Assembly: GCA_001304015.1 (NCBI GenBank)
Contig: LJUY01000007.1
Location: 1 to 64,000 of the forward strand
DNA length: 64,000 bases
Reading direction: 5' to 3'
Source: a candidate division Zixibacteria bacterium SM23_81
GTDB lineage: Bacteria > SM23-81
Both the position numbers and the translations under genes were made by a program. Positions 41,974 to 51,036 of this stretch are shown one piece after another; the stretch's first letter is position 1; each line of letters starts with the position of its first letter. A model generated the notes under the pieces. The model saw nothing but the letters and a program-made list of their open reading frames with translations, was not told where the DNA came from and made no database searches.

Positions 41974-43271
41974 CTACCTGAGCAAAATCATCTTGATGGT
42001 TTCTACAGAACGGCCGCTCCTTAGTTGACAGAAGTAGATACCGCTTGCCGCCGGGCAACCATGGAGGTCCTGGCCGTTCCAGCTCACATGGTAGGCACCG
42101 GATGTTTGTTCCTCATCCACAAGAATCTTGGTTAATTGCCCATTGACGTTGTAGATTCTGATGGTCACCGGACCAGCCTGGGGCAATTGGTAGTTGATCC
42201 ACGTGTCTGGGTTGAAGGGGTTGGGGTAGTTGGAGAAGAGCTGGAACGTTTTGGGCTGAGCATCGCTGAGGGGAGAGAATTCAACGGAAACAAGATAATC
42301 TCCACCACCAAAGATCCAGGTATCATCGTCGTAGCCACTGGCTTCATCTCCTCCAAATAATATCGGGAGACTCGATCCGTCCATGCTGGTCTCGGAGAGC
42401 CGGTGGTAATTTCTCGCCGAAGGCTGGGTGGTATTGGCGTCTAGGGTCCAGCTTGTCTCTCCCAGATCGAAGATCCAGGTCTCATCGCTGCGCACGGCTC
42501 CGGGGAGCCTTCCGCCGAACAGAAGCACCTGATCTCCGCCGATGTAAGCCATATCAGAGGCCTGTCGCACCGAGGGTTTGGCAGAGGGACTGAGCTGGGT
42601 CCATGTGGTGTCTCCCAGATCAAAGACCCAGGTCTCATCGTCCTCAAACGTATCGTAGCCTCCAAACAGAAGCACCTGATCCCCGCCGATGAATGCCATA
42701 GCATGCATGCTTCGCCCCGAAGGTTGGGATGCAGGGCTGAGCTGGATCCATGTGGTGTCTCCCAGATCAAAGACCCAGGTCTCATCGTTCTTACCGGCAG
42801 CATCTTCCCCGCCAAACAGAAGCACCTGACCCTCTCCGATGTAGGCTAAAGAATGCATGTTTCGCGGCGATGGTTTGAGTACGGGGTTAAGGTGGGTCCA
42901 TGCGGTGTCGCTCAGATCGAAGATCCAGGTCTCGTCATTCTTCCCAGCAGCTGTGAGCCCGCCAAACATGAGCACCTGATCCCCTCCGATATAAGCCACG
43001 GCATGAGTCAATCGCGCTGGGGGTTGGGATGTGGGGCTAAGCTGAACCCAGGTTGTATATCGCCCAGATCAAAAAACCAGGTATCGCCGAGGAAGGAGGT
43101 AAAGCCTCCGCCAAACAGAAGCACCTGATCCTCTCCGATGCAAGCCATATCATGCTGCGCACGTCTCGAGGGGTAAGAAGAGGGGAATACTTGAGTCCAG
43201 TCGTCAAGGGCATACGCTGCTCCAGCGAAGAGCAGGCAAGCCATGAATAGACTAAAAATGGCCATTTTCAT
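41974..43271 (-). pseudogene. secreted kelch-repeat protein with sorting tail, frameshifted
   Basis: From ATG 43271 (after AGGAGG) the frame gives a signal peptide and the first kelch blade, then drops to a stop near 43008 after FFDLGDIQPGF. The next frame continues five or more kelch blades (repeated GGDQVLLFGG and DETWVFDLGDTTW) and the C-terminal sorting module, ending at 41974. In the repeats, GATAC-C or GATACA follows GGC; here there is GATATACA. A 2-base TA duplication at 43056-43060 therefore explains the break. Intact, it would have been about 431 residues. It may be a recent inactivation or a sequencing error. Confidence 0.8.
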
Positions 43272-43319
43272 CGTTGGGACCTCCTTTCGTATCGTTTTGT
43301 TCTCAATCTTTTGCCTATA

Positions 43320-43347
43320 AATCTATGGGATGGTAATTTGATGTCAA
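43320..43347 (-). promoter_or_regulatory. sigma-70-type promoter of the kelch gene
   Basis: Minus strand TTGACA (43347-43342), a 16-base spacer, and TAGATT (43325-43320), followed about 50 bases later by AGGAGG and the start codon. The remaining gap to cysC (43348-43587) holds no gene that I can see. Confidence 0.6.
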
Positions 43348-43587
43348 GGTTTTTTTCTCTGATTGTGCAGAAACCTATGGTCGCGGGGCTGTTTTTTTCT
43401 TCGGGGATAAATGAGGGAGAGATTGAAGAGGTATGAGCTGTGACTTGTTTTTATGGAAAAACTAGGGGTCAAGGATAGAGGGTTGAGGCTTTAGGATTTG
43501 GGGGAAAAGCAATACTTGACCAGATTCTCAAAAAGGCACCAGAAAATCTTCAGAGTGATTGAGCCGGGATCCCTCACCCCTGTTCAC

Positions 43588-44199
43588 TCACAGATACCCC
43601 ATGATCTTCAAATGCTTGCGGATGAGCTCCTCTTCCTCAGCGCTATAGGGTGAGATACGGGCCTTAGGAATATACCCAAGAACTTCCAGGGTCATGAGGA
43701 TCCGCTTTAGACCCTCTTCGGGCGATTCCTGATCCGTCTCTACGACGACCTCAGGCTTCAGGGGCGCCTCGTAGGGGTCATCGATGCCGGCCACATGTTT
43801 GATCTCACCAGCGGTGGCACGTGAGTATAGCCGGTTCTTGTCCCGCCTGCGAAGCTCCTCCAAGGAGCACTTACAGTAAACTTCGATGTAGGCGCCGAGC
43901 ATTTTCCGATTGCGTTCTCGAGCCTCCCGGATGGGCGAGATGGCCACGGCGATGGCCGCCACACCGTTTTTGGCTAAAAGACGGCACACCTCACCCATGC
44001 GGCGGATGTTTTTTTCTCTATCCTTCAGAGAAAAGCCCAAACCCTCGCTGATGATTTTGCGGATCTCTTTGCCCTGGATGATCTCCGACCGAATGTCCCG
44101 GCCAACTAACGCATGATCCAGCATCTCGGCCAGAGTGGTCTTGCCGGAACCAGAGAGGCCCGTGAACCATACCGTGAAAGCTTTCTTTTTCCCTTTCAT
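43588..44199 (-). CDS. CysC-like adenylylsulfate kinase, variant motif
   Basis: A 203-residue P-loop kinase. Walker A is GLSGSGKTT (residues 14-22), and GLGFSLKDREKNIRRMGEV, AISPIRE and IKHVAGIDDPYE are hallmarks of APS kinase, which phosphorylates adenylylsulfate to PAPS. However, the family motif LDGDxxR is here IIQGKEIR: both acidic residues are lost, only the Arg stays. These residues are normally important for catalysis, so activity or substrate may be altered. ATG 44199 is preferred over TTG 44211. It sits directly after the SLC13 transporter gene, which suits sulfate handling. Confidence 0.8.
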   Translation of the reverse strand: MKGKKKAFTVWFTGLSGSGKTTLAEMLDHALVGRDIRSEIIQGKEIRKIISEGLGFSLKDREKNIRRMGEVCRLLAKNGVAAIAVAISPIREARERNRKMLGAYIEVYCKCSLEELRRRDKNRLYSRATAGEIKHVAGIDDPYEAPLKPEVVVETDQESPEEGLKRILMTLEVLGYIPKARISPYSAEEEELIRKHLKIMGYL

Positions 44200-44215
44200 A
44201 TTGTTCCCCAAAGGG

Positions 44216-45619
44216 TTAATAAATCAGACCGATGAGAGGCCAATAAAGCTTCATCACCAGCATGAGCACCAATATGGCCGCCAGGTTCAGAAACATCCCT
44301 TTGCGAGCCACCTGGCTGATGCTGTAATAGCCCGCTGAAAATGAGATAGCGTTAGGAGGGCTGCCCATGGGGAGGCAGAAGGGCAGACCTGCCGGAATGG
44401 TAATGGCGAAAACCATGAGGATCGGGGAGATGCCAAACTTGTTGGCAATTCCAAATCCCAAGGGTATTAAAACAGCAACAGCGGCTGTGTTGCTGATGGC
44501 CTCGGTGAGCAGAATGCTGATGATGGCCAGTAGGACAAGAACTGCATAGACGGGAAGCTGCCCGAATGGCAAATAATTAATAAGCAGGTCCTCGATAGCT
44601 TTTGTCTCGGTGAGGGCCTTCCCGATGGCGATGGCTCCACCGTACATCACGACCACGCCCCAATTCACATAGTCCTCAATTTCCGCCCACCGTACGATCT
44701 TCAGGACAAAGAGCAGGACGGCGGCAAGAACGGAGATCTCTGCCAAGCCGATGTAATTGCCCAGGGTGATCCAACACAAGATAGTGCACAGGATAAGAAG
44801 TCCCATTCTTTTTTCCTGAGCGCTCATGGTGCCGATTCGTTCCAGCTCCGTACGTAAAAACAAGCTAGCCCTCTTCACGTCGGCGATGTCGATGCGGAAA
44901 AAGATGGACAATGCCAGCCATGCCAGGGGAACCATGAGGATCACCACAGGGATGGCCGCCTTCACCCATGTCAGGAAGCCAATGTTCAAGCCGTAGGCTT
45001 CCCGGAGCAGGCCCACGGCCAATGGCGCTCTGGCACCACCGAGAAAGGTTCCCACCCCTCCGATAATGGCGCCCCACGCCAGGCTGAGAAACAGCGCCTT
45101 GCCGTATTCGCTCTTGAGGGGGCGGAGATTCAATTGTAAGGAGACCTCGAGGACGATGGGAAACATCATGGCCGCCACGGCATGTTCCGGCATCCACAGG
45201 GCGAAGAAAGTGCATGTCAGGAGGATTCCGAAAAGCAGAAAGCGCGGGCTACGGTCGAAACGCTCTAAAAAAAGAAGGGCTATGCGTTTGCTGAGCCCTG
45301 TTCTGATCATGGCCGCCGTAAGCATAAAGACGCCCATCAGGAAGAAGACGGCCTGGTTCCCGAAGAAGGAGAAAGCCCGACCGGGCTCCATGATGCCCAG
45401 AAGGGGAATGAGGACGATGGCCAGCAGGCTGGTGGCCGCCAGGGGTATGAGATTGGTGACCCATAGAGCCAGGCAGAGGACGAAGATGGCCAGGGCATTT
45501 CGCCCGGGCTCGGTCAGCCCTTGTGGGGGAGACTGAGAGAGAAGGAGCAGCGCCAGAATTAGGGCGAAGGAAAAGATGGCCAGTTTTGCAAAGAAACTGG
45601 TTCGTCTCCGTGAGGCCAT
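44216..45619 (-). CDS. SLC13/DASS-family anion transporter
   Basis: A 467-residue membrane protein with about 12 helices and the two re-entrant hairpins of the DASS fold. The signature ends are SNTAAVAVLIPL and TIPAGLPFCLPMGSPPNA. These proteins import sulfate, dicarboxylates or related anions, usually with sodium. The CysC-like gene beginning 16 bases after its stop makes sulfate a reasonable substrate, but the motifs do not settle this. A TTGCAT/TAATTT promoter lies about 75 bases upstream. Confidence 0.85.
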   Translation of the reverse strand: MASRRRTSFFAKLAIFSFALILALLLLSQSPPQGLTEPGRNALAIFVLCLALWVTNLIPLAATSLLAIVLIPLLGIMEPGRAFSFFGNQAVFFLMGVFMLTAAMIRTGLSKRIALLFLERFDRSPRFLLFGILLTCTFFALWMPEHAVAAMMFPIVLEVSLQLNLRPLKSEYGKALFLSLAWGAIIGGVGTFLGGARAPLAVGLLREAYGLNIGFLTWVKAAIPVVILMVPLAWLALSIFFRIDIADVKRASLFLRTELERIGTMSAQEKRMGLLILCTILCWITLGNYIGLAEISVLAAVLLFVLKIVRWAEIEDYVNWGVVVMYGGAIAIGKALTETKAIEDLLINYLPFGQLPVYAVLVLLAIISILLTEAISNTAAVAVLIPLGFGIANKFGISPILMVFAITIPAGLPFCLPMGSPPNAISFSAGYYSISQVARKGMFLNLAAILVLMLVMKLYWPLIGLIY

Positions 45620-45693
45620 GGGTGCCCTCAGATGATATCAGCAACTGGAGAGTAGGGGAGATTACTTCTCCAGAACCATTCTAATAATTCCCC

Positions 45694-45722
45694 AAATTAG
45701 CATAAGGTCGTAGTAAATGCAA
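45694..45722 (-). promoter_or_regulatory. promoter of the SLC13-CysC operon
   Basis: Minus strand TTGCAT (45722-45717), a 17-base spacer, and TAATTT (45699-45694). Confidence 0.5.
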
Positions 45723-45777
45723 GGGAAAAGGAATCTCGAATATCATTAGGCTCGGGACGCGTCCCCTGGATCTGGCT

Positions 45778-48006
45778 CTATTTTAAAAGGACCATCTTCC
45801 TGGTGCCGACGAAAGGGCCGACTCGAAGCACGTAGAAGTAAATGCCACTGCTTACCCGATGGTCCTCGTCATCCTGGCCATTCCAGGTCACCCTGTGGAA
45901 GCCCGGTGCCAATGGAGCCTCAAGTAGGGTCCGGACTTGTTGTCCCAGGAGATTGTAAATCCTCAAGGTGGTCTGTTGGAGGCCCTCTCCGGGAAGGGCA
46001 AAGGTGATAGTGGTGGTGGGATTAAAGGGATTGGGGTAATTTTGGTGCAGAGTGAATACTCGCGGTAGGGGGAGCTCATCCTGGAGCGCTGACTCCACCG
46101 GGGTGAACAGGCCGAAGTAGCCCAAGACTCTACCCATGACGGCAGTACGATCGCTCTCGGGATAGACGGTCTCAAAAGGAAAACCCAGATAGACCAGCCG
46201 ACCCTCTTGGTTTGATCGACCGAAAACGCCCTGATATTGAACTCCCGCCTTATAAGAGGTGCCTGAATAGACCAAGTTCACCACGCTGGCTCCCATCTCG
46301 GCGATGGCATCAGGCTTATTTTCCTCGTAGATCCCGTGGGTGCCGTCGTCGAAGGCGAAGTTCAGACCATCGAAGATGGTGCCGATAACGCCCTCTACGG
46401 TATTGGCCTCGGCGTCATCGGTGACATATTCGGCCTTCAAAATCTGATGGTAGAAGTCAGCGTCAGCCGTTGAGCCCAGCTCCACCAGATCGTAACCCAC
46501 CTCTGATCCAGACAGAAAGAAATTCCCTCCACCCTCTAGGTAAGTGGTCACTAAGCTCTGCTCGGTGGGGGTGAATGTGGAGTCCTCCTGGCCCTCGTCA
46601 CCCAGGATCCAGATGACGGCATGGTAGTCAGCCAGGGGAATGCTGTCTAGGACAGCCGCCTCGTTGGCGCAGCAATCGAAGGCTACCCCCAAAGCGTCAA
46701 GGGCTCTGGCGTGGCTGAAAGCAAAGGGATGAGACGGTTGCGTCCAGCTGTCGGAGGTGCGATCAAAACCGTCCACCAACAGGACCTTGGGTCCCACATC
46801 AGTGAGGCGAGTCCCATAGATGTCGGACTCAAGGCTCTCGTTGGGTATGGCCGCCGAGTCCACCGCGGTGAGCTTGAAGAAGAGAGAATGGTCGTTTTGG
46901 AAATCGGCCGTTAACTGGGTGGTAGTATCCGGTAAGTCGTCCTCATCGTAGTTGCAGTACCAATTTATACCGTCATAGCTGTGATGGAGCCGGTATCCCT
47001 TCAAATCGGGCTCCTTGTTGGCCTGCCATGAGACCGTCAGGCTATTATCCCTCGTGCCCGTGACCGATTTCAACACCGGCGTCGCGGGGCGCTCCACATC
47101 CTGCTCGGCCACCTCCACCCACACGGTGGTGGTGTCCCAGTTATCCCTGGTGTCACAGCAATACACGGCCACCAGGTAGTGACCGGGGTCCACCCAGCGG
47201 GTGTCCCAGTAGCTGTCGTGAGAGATCTGATTGGTGACGATGTAGTAGTAGACAGAGGTGCTGGAGCCGGGGAAATACACGTTCGTGATGTAGGAGTCAG
47301 AGGGCTTGGTATCGAAGGTGAAGGGGAAATGAGGTCCCTCCACGGAGGTAGTGTCCTCGGCCGCAAAGACCTGCCATCCGATGGAGTAGACCCCGTTGTT
47401 GCCCCCGTATGTGCTCATGTCTGTCCGATCATAAGACCGTGACACGATGTCAACCAGGCCTGAGACCTTGGCTGTGGGAAACAGCTGGGTGGTACCATTC
47501 TCGTAGAAATTGATGGTCTGAACCGTCGGTTTATAGGGATCCTCGAAGGGGTAGAGACCACCAGGCCTGAGGGCGTTGATGATGGTGGTCCCGGAAGCAC
47601 CGCCACCATCCTTGAAGTGGATGTGGTTTTGATCATTGGTGGTTCCCACCACGTCCCCTTGCTGGATGGGGTCGCCCACATGGAGGTCTGGATGGGGATT
47701 GACGTGGACGTAGCAAAAACGTCCCACGCGTATATATGCGTTGGCCCCGGAGGGATCCACGGTCAGGACGGTGCCGTCAGCAACCGACAACACAGCCCCG
47801 CCATAACCCAGGGGGATGTCCGTCCCATCGTGAAAGTGGTCTCGGTCGCCGCGGCACTCGCCGAAGGTGGCCGAGACGTTATGCTGGACGTCCATGGGAG
47901 CTAAAGGCCAGGGATACGTGGCCCCTGAGGAGGATGCCAGAACGAGGCTCCCTGCGCTGAGCGCCAGCAGGCTCAGGCAGAGGGCTGTCTTATTGATTGT
48001 GCGCAT
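45778..48006 (-). CDS. secreted M23-like peptidase protein with sorting tail
   Basis: A 742-residue exported protein. Signal peptide about 1-25; LytM/M23 domain (about 30-140) with the zinc residues HFHDGTDI and HIHF preserved; then a beta-sandwich region, a fibronectin III domain (about 310-400), and a ThuA/GATase-like alpha-beta domain (about 405-640, starting VLLVDGFDR). The last 85 residues are the sorting module (NYPNPFNPTTTITFAL to RKMVLLK). M23 enzymes cut peptide cross-links in walls. ATG 48006 follows AAAAGG and lies inside the end of the upstream propeller gene. No terminator is obvious, though a GGGACGCGTCCC palindrome lies just beyond the stop. Confidence 0.85.
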   Translation of the reverse strand: MRTINKTALCLSLLALSAGSLVLASSSGATYPWPLAPMDVQHNVSATFGECRGDRDHFHDGTDIPLGYGGAVLSVADGTVLTVDPSGANAYIRVGRFCYVHVNPHPDLHVGDPIQQGDVVGTTNDQNHIHFKDGGGASGTTIINALRPGGLYPFEDPYKPTVQTINFYENGTTQLFPTAKVSGLVDIVSRSYDRTDMSTYGGNNGVYSIGWQVFAAEDTTSVEGPHFPFTFDTKPSDSYITNVYFPGSSTSVYYYIVTNQISHDSYWDTRWVDPGHYLVAVYCCDTRDNWDTTTVWVEVAEQDVERPATPVLKSVTGTRDNSLTVSWQANKEPDLKGYRLHHSYDGINWYCNYDEDDLPDTTTQLTADFQNDHSLFFKLTAVDSAAIPNESLESDIYGTRLTDVGPKVLLVDGFDRTSDSWTQPSHPFAFSHARALDALGVAFDCCANEAAVLDSIPLADYHAVIWILGDEGQEDSTFTPTEQSLVTTYLEGGGNFFLSGSEVGYDLVELGSTADADFYHQILKAEYVTDDAEANTVEGVIGTIFDGLNFAFDDGTHGIYEENKPDAIAEMGASVVNLVYSGTSYKAGVQYQGVFGRSNQEGRLVYLGFPFETVYPESDRTAVMGRVLGYFGLFTPVESALQDELPLPRVFTLHQNYPNPFNPTTTITFALPGEGLQQTTLRIYNLLGQQVRTLLEAPLAPGFHRVTWNGQDDEDHRVSSGIYFYVLRVGPFVGTRKMVLLK

Positions 48007-49237
48007 AGATTAGATACCTTTTGTCGAAGGCTAAAAGAAACCGGGAGTTCTCATCCAGAAATTTTGCAAGAGGTTGGAGGAATCTCTCCTCAGGGAACGT
48101 CTTCTCCCAGACCTGGTGACCTTCCTCATCGAAGAGCAAGATCTGTGGCGACTGGTAGACGAACTGGGGGCCATGGTATCTTCCTGGGGCCAGCTCAACA
48201 AGAGCAAGTTGTCCGTTGGGAGACAGGTCCAAAGCTCGTATCTGGCCCGCCTTGCTGGGCAGAAGGTGTTCCCATAAGAGCTGGCCCGTTTGGGTCTCCA
48301 CCAGATGAATGGAGTTCTTCTGGCCTAAAAGGAGAAACCGTCCGTCAGAGGAGAAGTCTGCGTAGCGGAAGGGAAATTCGTATGTGTGCTGTAAATTTCC
48401 ATCCAGGTCGTAGAGGTGCGTGGATCGCTCTACGGCGTTCAACCCTTTGACGGAGTGGCCCCCGGCCACAATGGCTTTGCCATCTGAGGAGATCTCAACC
48501 GCCATTGAGACCTCATGGGCTAACTCACGACGCCACATCTCTGTGCCCTGGTCGTCGAACAAAATCAGATAGCTATGTCCCCTTTCGCGTGGGGATAACT
48601 CGGTGCCCGGTCGAGCGTAATGTTTCAACGCATTGACGACAAAGTAGGTTCCATCTTCGGAAAAGGCACAGGCCACGGGGCGCTCCATCTCGGCCAAAGT
48701 TTTGGGGAAGAGAGAGGTCTTCTGGACCAGAGAGCCGGCCTGGTCGTAAAAAGAGAGAATTCCCTCCAGAGGTTCCACCATAACCAGCATCCCCAGATTG
48801 GAGAGATAGAAACTGGGCATGGGCGTGTCAATCCCTAAGGATCGACTCAAAGACCAACGTTTCTTCCCCTGCCCATCGTAAAGGGTAAAAGTCAAAGCAC
48901 TGGGAGATTCGAGCCTTTGATCGGAATCAGATAGCTCCTGAATCCCGACGAAATTGCCCTTTTTGGAGAGGAATACTATGGTGTTCTGGCCACGCTCCAG
49001 ACGCGACAGGACTTGGCCGGATGAGGTCAGAAACTGCACAGACTTCTGTGCAGCCAACATGGCCGGCCTGTCGCCGGAAAAGCTGACGGTGCTCCAAGCC
49101 CCGGGCAGAGAGCCCTCGACGACCAGTTGGTAGGTCAGCTGCGCTGGTTGATTCCCTCGTCTGCCCAAGGCCATTGCCAAAGAAAATAGACTCATGACCA
49201 GGGCCAGAGAGAACATGCAGGTGAGGATTTTTTTCAC
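47990..49237 (-). CDS. secreted beta-propeller protein
   Basis: A 415-residue protein with a signal peptide at the start (after GTG 49237, with AGGAG upstream) and then WD40/PQQ-like blades. Repeated parts such as LFDDQGTEMWRREL, VEISSDGKAIVAGG and LFDEEGHQVWEKTF are typical of a seven- or eight-bladed propeller. No sorting tail is present. Its stop overlaps the start of the M23 gene by 17 bases, so the two are translated together and may act as a complex; the function is unknown. An ATG reading from 49351 would precede the signal peptide and is unlikely. Confidence 0.75.
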   Translation of the reverse strand: MKKILTCMFSLALVMSLFSLAMALGRRGNQPAQLTYQLVVEGSLPGAWSTVSFSGDRPAMLAAQKSVQFLTSSGQVLSRLERGQNTIVFLSKKGNFVGIQELSDSDQRLESPSALTFTLYDGQGKKRWSLSRSLGIDTPMPSFYLSNLGMLVMVEPLEGILSFYDQAGSLVQKTSLFPKTLAEMERPVACAFSEDGTYFVVNALKHYARPGTELSPRERGHSYLILFDDQGTEMWRRELAHEVSMAVEISSDGKAIVAGGHSVKGLNAVERSTHLYDLDGNLQHTYEFPFRYADFSSDGRFLLLGQKNSIHLVETQTGQLLWEHLLPSKAGQIRALDLSPNGQLALVELAPGRYHGPQFVYQSPQILLFDEEGHQVWEKTFPEERFLQPLAKFLDENSRFLLAFDKRYLIYAHNQ

Positions 49238-49302
49238 GGATGACTCCTGTATAAGATGAGACCATAGAGAAGTCTTGAGGATTCGGGCATCGATCTTTTC
49301 AA

Positions 49303-49855
49303 CTAGAATTTTGATTTCCAATTTTTGGGCTTTTCTTTGCCTCGTTCCCATTTCAAGGGGTTGTTCATGATATATTCGCGGAGTTCATTCAGATCGTGTT
49401 CGTTGGGGATGACATGTTCGTGGTAGTTACGTTGCCAAACAGCAGCACCATATGTGATTCGTAGTTCGTTGATCCGTTTGGTCACAGCAGATTTAAAGCC
49501 CCGAACGATAGCGCCTATGGTCTGCGAAGGGGATCGAAATTTATTTTGGATTGTAGGGGCGTATTGCAATACGCCCCTACAATTGATGAAAATTATTGCA
49601 TGCACATGATTTGGCATAATGGCAAACCTGTCCAAGGCGATATTAATCCGTAAATTGGCCGTTTTCGTCAATTCATTTTCGACAATGCGACCGAATGAAT
49701 TCAGTTGCATTTCGACATCCACGACATTGTCAATTGTCAAACAAGCATCTCTTATCAGGCGCACAAGCCGTGACGAAATAGGCGCCACTTTGGAAATAAT
49801 CAAAACCTTTTAACCGTAGCGAACGCCGATGCTGTCCGTTTGGATATTTTGGCAT
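49303..49855 (-). pseudogene. second RAYT/Y1 transposase, inactivated by a 7-bp duplication
   Basis: From ATG 49855 the frame gives a normal IS200-like N-terminus (HRRSLRLKGFDYFQSGAYF through KRCLFDN) and then a TGA. The other frame resumes at NVVDVEMQLNSFGRIVEN and continues through the HUH motif (MPNHVHAII) to REYIMNNPLKW. At the junction TGACAAT is present twice in tandem; removing one copy joins the two frames exactly. The frame also contains a perfect palindrome of the GTAGGGGCG class, so part of the protein (CRGVLQYAPT) is encoded by that repeat. It is a different subfamily from the 8624 RAYT. Confidence 0.88.
49551..49582. repeat. 32-bp perfect palindrome inside the second transposase
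   Basis: TTGTAGGGGCGTATTG is followed at once by its exact reverse complement. It belongs to the same class as the hairpins at 8447 and 8526, and it lies in frame in the gene. Confidence 0.75.
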
Positions 49856-49972
49856 GACGCTCTGAAGTGGGCTAGAAAGCCAGGCACCTATATCTTGAAT
49901 CCTTGATTGTTTGGCTGCTTTGCTCTCATTTACAAATTAACCACTCCTGTTGCCCTTGTCAAGTCTTTCCAC

Positions 49973-50004
49973 AAAAAAGGGGAGAGAGCCAATGCCCTCT
50001 CCCC
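49973..50004 (-). terminator. intrinsic terminator after the 50019 gene
   Basis: GGGGAGAG (49979-49986) pairs with CTCTCCCC (49997-50004), and six Ts follow on the minus strand. Confidence 0.85.
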
Positions 50005-50018
50005 GTATCCTCAGGGAC

Positions 50019-50957
50019 TTAGCGCAAGAACGTCATCTTGATGCTTTGGGCGAAGCCGTCCGCCTCCATTCGGCAGAAGTATACTCCGCTGGCCAGAATC
50101 CCGCCCTGTTGGTCGGTGCCGTTCCAGCTCACTCGGTAGCTGCCGGTGGCCATTTCCTCCTCCACCAGCGTATTGACCAGCTGGCCGGTCGCGTTATAAA
50201 CCTTTAGGCTGACGTGTCCCGCCTTTGCGACGATGAACTGAATCTGTGTCTCCGCGTTGAACGGATTGGGATAGTTCTGGGATAGGGTGTGCTGACGCGG
50301 CAGCTCGCCGGAGCCCATTGATTGAGGCTCCACAACGGTGGCCTCTGCTTTCAGAATCTGATAGCTGTCTAGAGAGACCATAGGGCCATCTATAACTCCG
50401 TTTCCGTTCACCCAGCCAACGACTGGGTCGACGGCTAGATCAAAGGTGACCAGCTGCCAGCCAGTCCAGTCGATGGGAATCCAAGGGCTGCCCTCCATTC
50501 CGTCAGAGTCGTCTATGCAAAAGCGAAACTGATCCAAGCTATTATTCCCGTAGATCCATACCTGCACCTTGTCGTTGCTGGACCAATTGGGGGAACCTTG
50601 CATATACTGGGGGTATTCTCTAATGAAACCCGCCGAGTCGGTATGTTCCCACTGGTATTCCAGCTTGGCAGAGGTCGTCCCAGCGTACACGGTGGTAAAT
50701 TCGTCAACGAAAACTGAAGAGTTGGTGTTATAGGCCTCGCCAGGGCCGTAATAGGTACCATAGGTGCTGCCGCTTCCATCTGGGTCCCACCAGCCGTTTG
50801 CGAGGACGCCGCCCTCGTAGTCATCCAAGATGGTCGTGTCTCCGAAGGCCGGGACCACCCTTAAGTCGTCGAAGTAAATCTGGGTGATGTCCATCTGGCC
50901 CCAACAGATGCCGGCGGAGAGCAGAATGACAAAGGTTGTGAGCAATGCTGTTCTCAT
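50019..50957 (-). CDS. secreted carbohydrate-binding-like protein with sorting tail
   Basis: A 312-residue exported protein. The signal peptide covers about 1-20. The central beta-sandwich (about 25-215) contains KVQVWIYGNNSLDQFRFCIDD and IPIDWTGWQLVTFDL, clearly related to the segment near the end of the 30959 protein (QVWLYGDGSNNKFRFCVDD and TIDWVGWRLVQWDL). It probably binds glycans or another surface ligand. The last 85 residues are the sorting module (NYPNPFNAETQIQFIV to SIKMTFLR). It sits between two strong terminators, so it is transcribed by itself. Confidence 0.75.
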   Translation of the reverse strand: MRTALLTTFVILLSAGICWGQMDITQIYFDDLRVVPAFGDTTILDDYEGGVLANGWWDPDGSGSTYGTYYGPGEAYNTNSSVFVDEFTTVYAGTTSAKLEYQWEHTDSAGFIREYPQYMQGSPNWSSNDKVQVWIYGNNSLDQFRFCIDDSDGMEGSPWIPIDWTGWQLVTFDLAVDPVVGWVNGNGVIDGPMVSLDSYQILKAEATVVEPQSMGSGELPRQHTLSQNYPNPFNAETQIQFIVAKAGHVSLKVYNATGQLVNTLVEEEMATGSYRVSWNGTDQQGGILASGVYFCRMEADGFAQSIKMTFLR

Positions 50958-50984
50958 AACATTTGACTCCTTCAGGCGTTGGAG

Positions 50985-51016
50985 AAAGGGCTGCCGGGCG
51001 CTGGGCCCGGCAGCCC
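50985..51016 (-). terminator. intrinsic terminator after the 51037 gene
   Basis: GGGCTGCCGGGC (50988-50999) pairs perfectly with 51005-51016 around loop GCTGG; on the minus strand TTTCTCC follows. Confidence 0.75.
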
Positions 51017-51036
51017 AGGTATGAAAAGGGCCAGAC

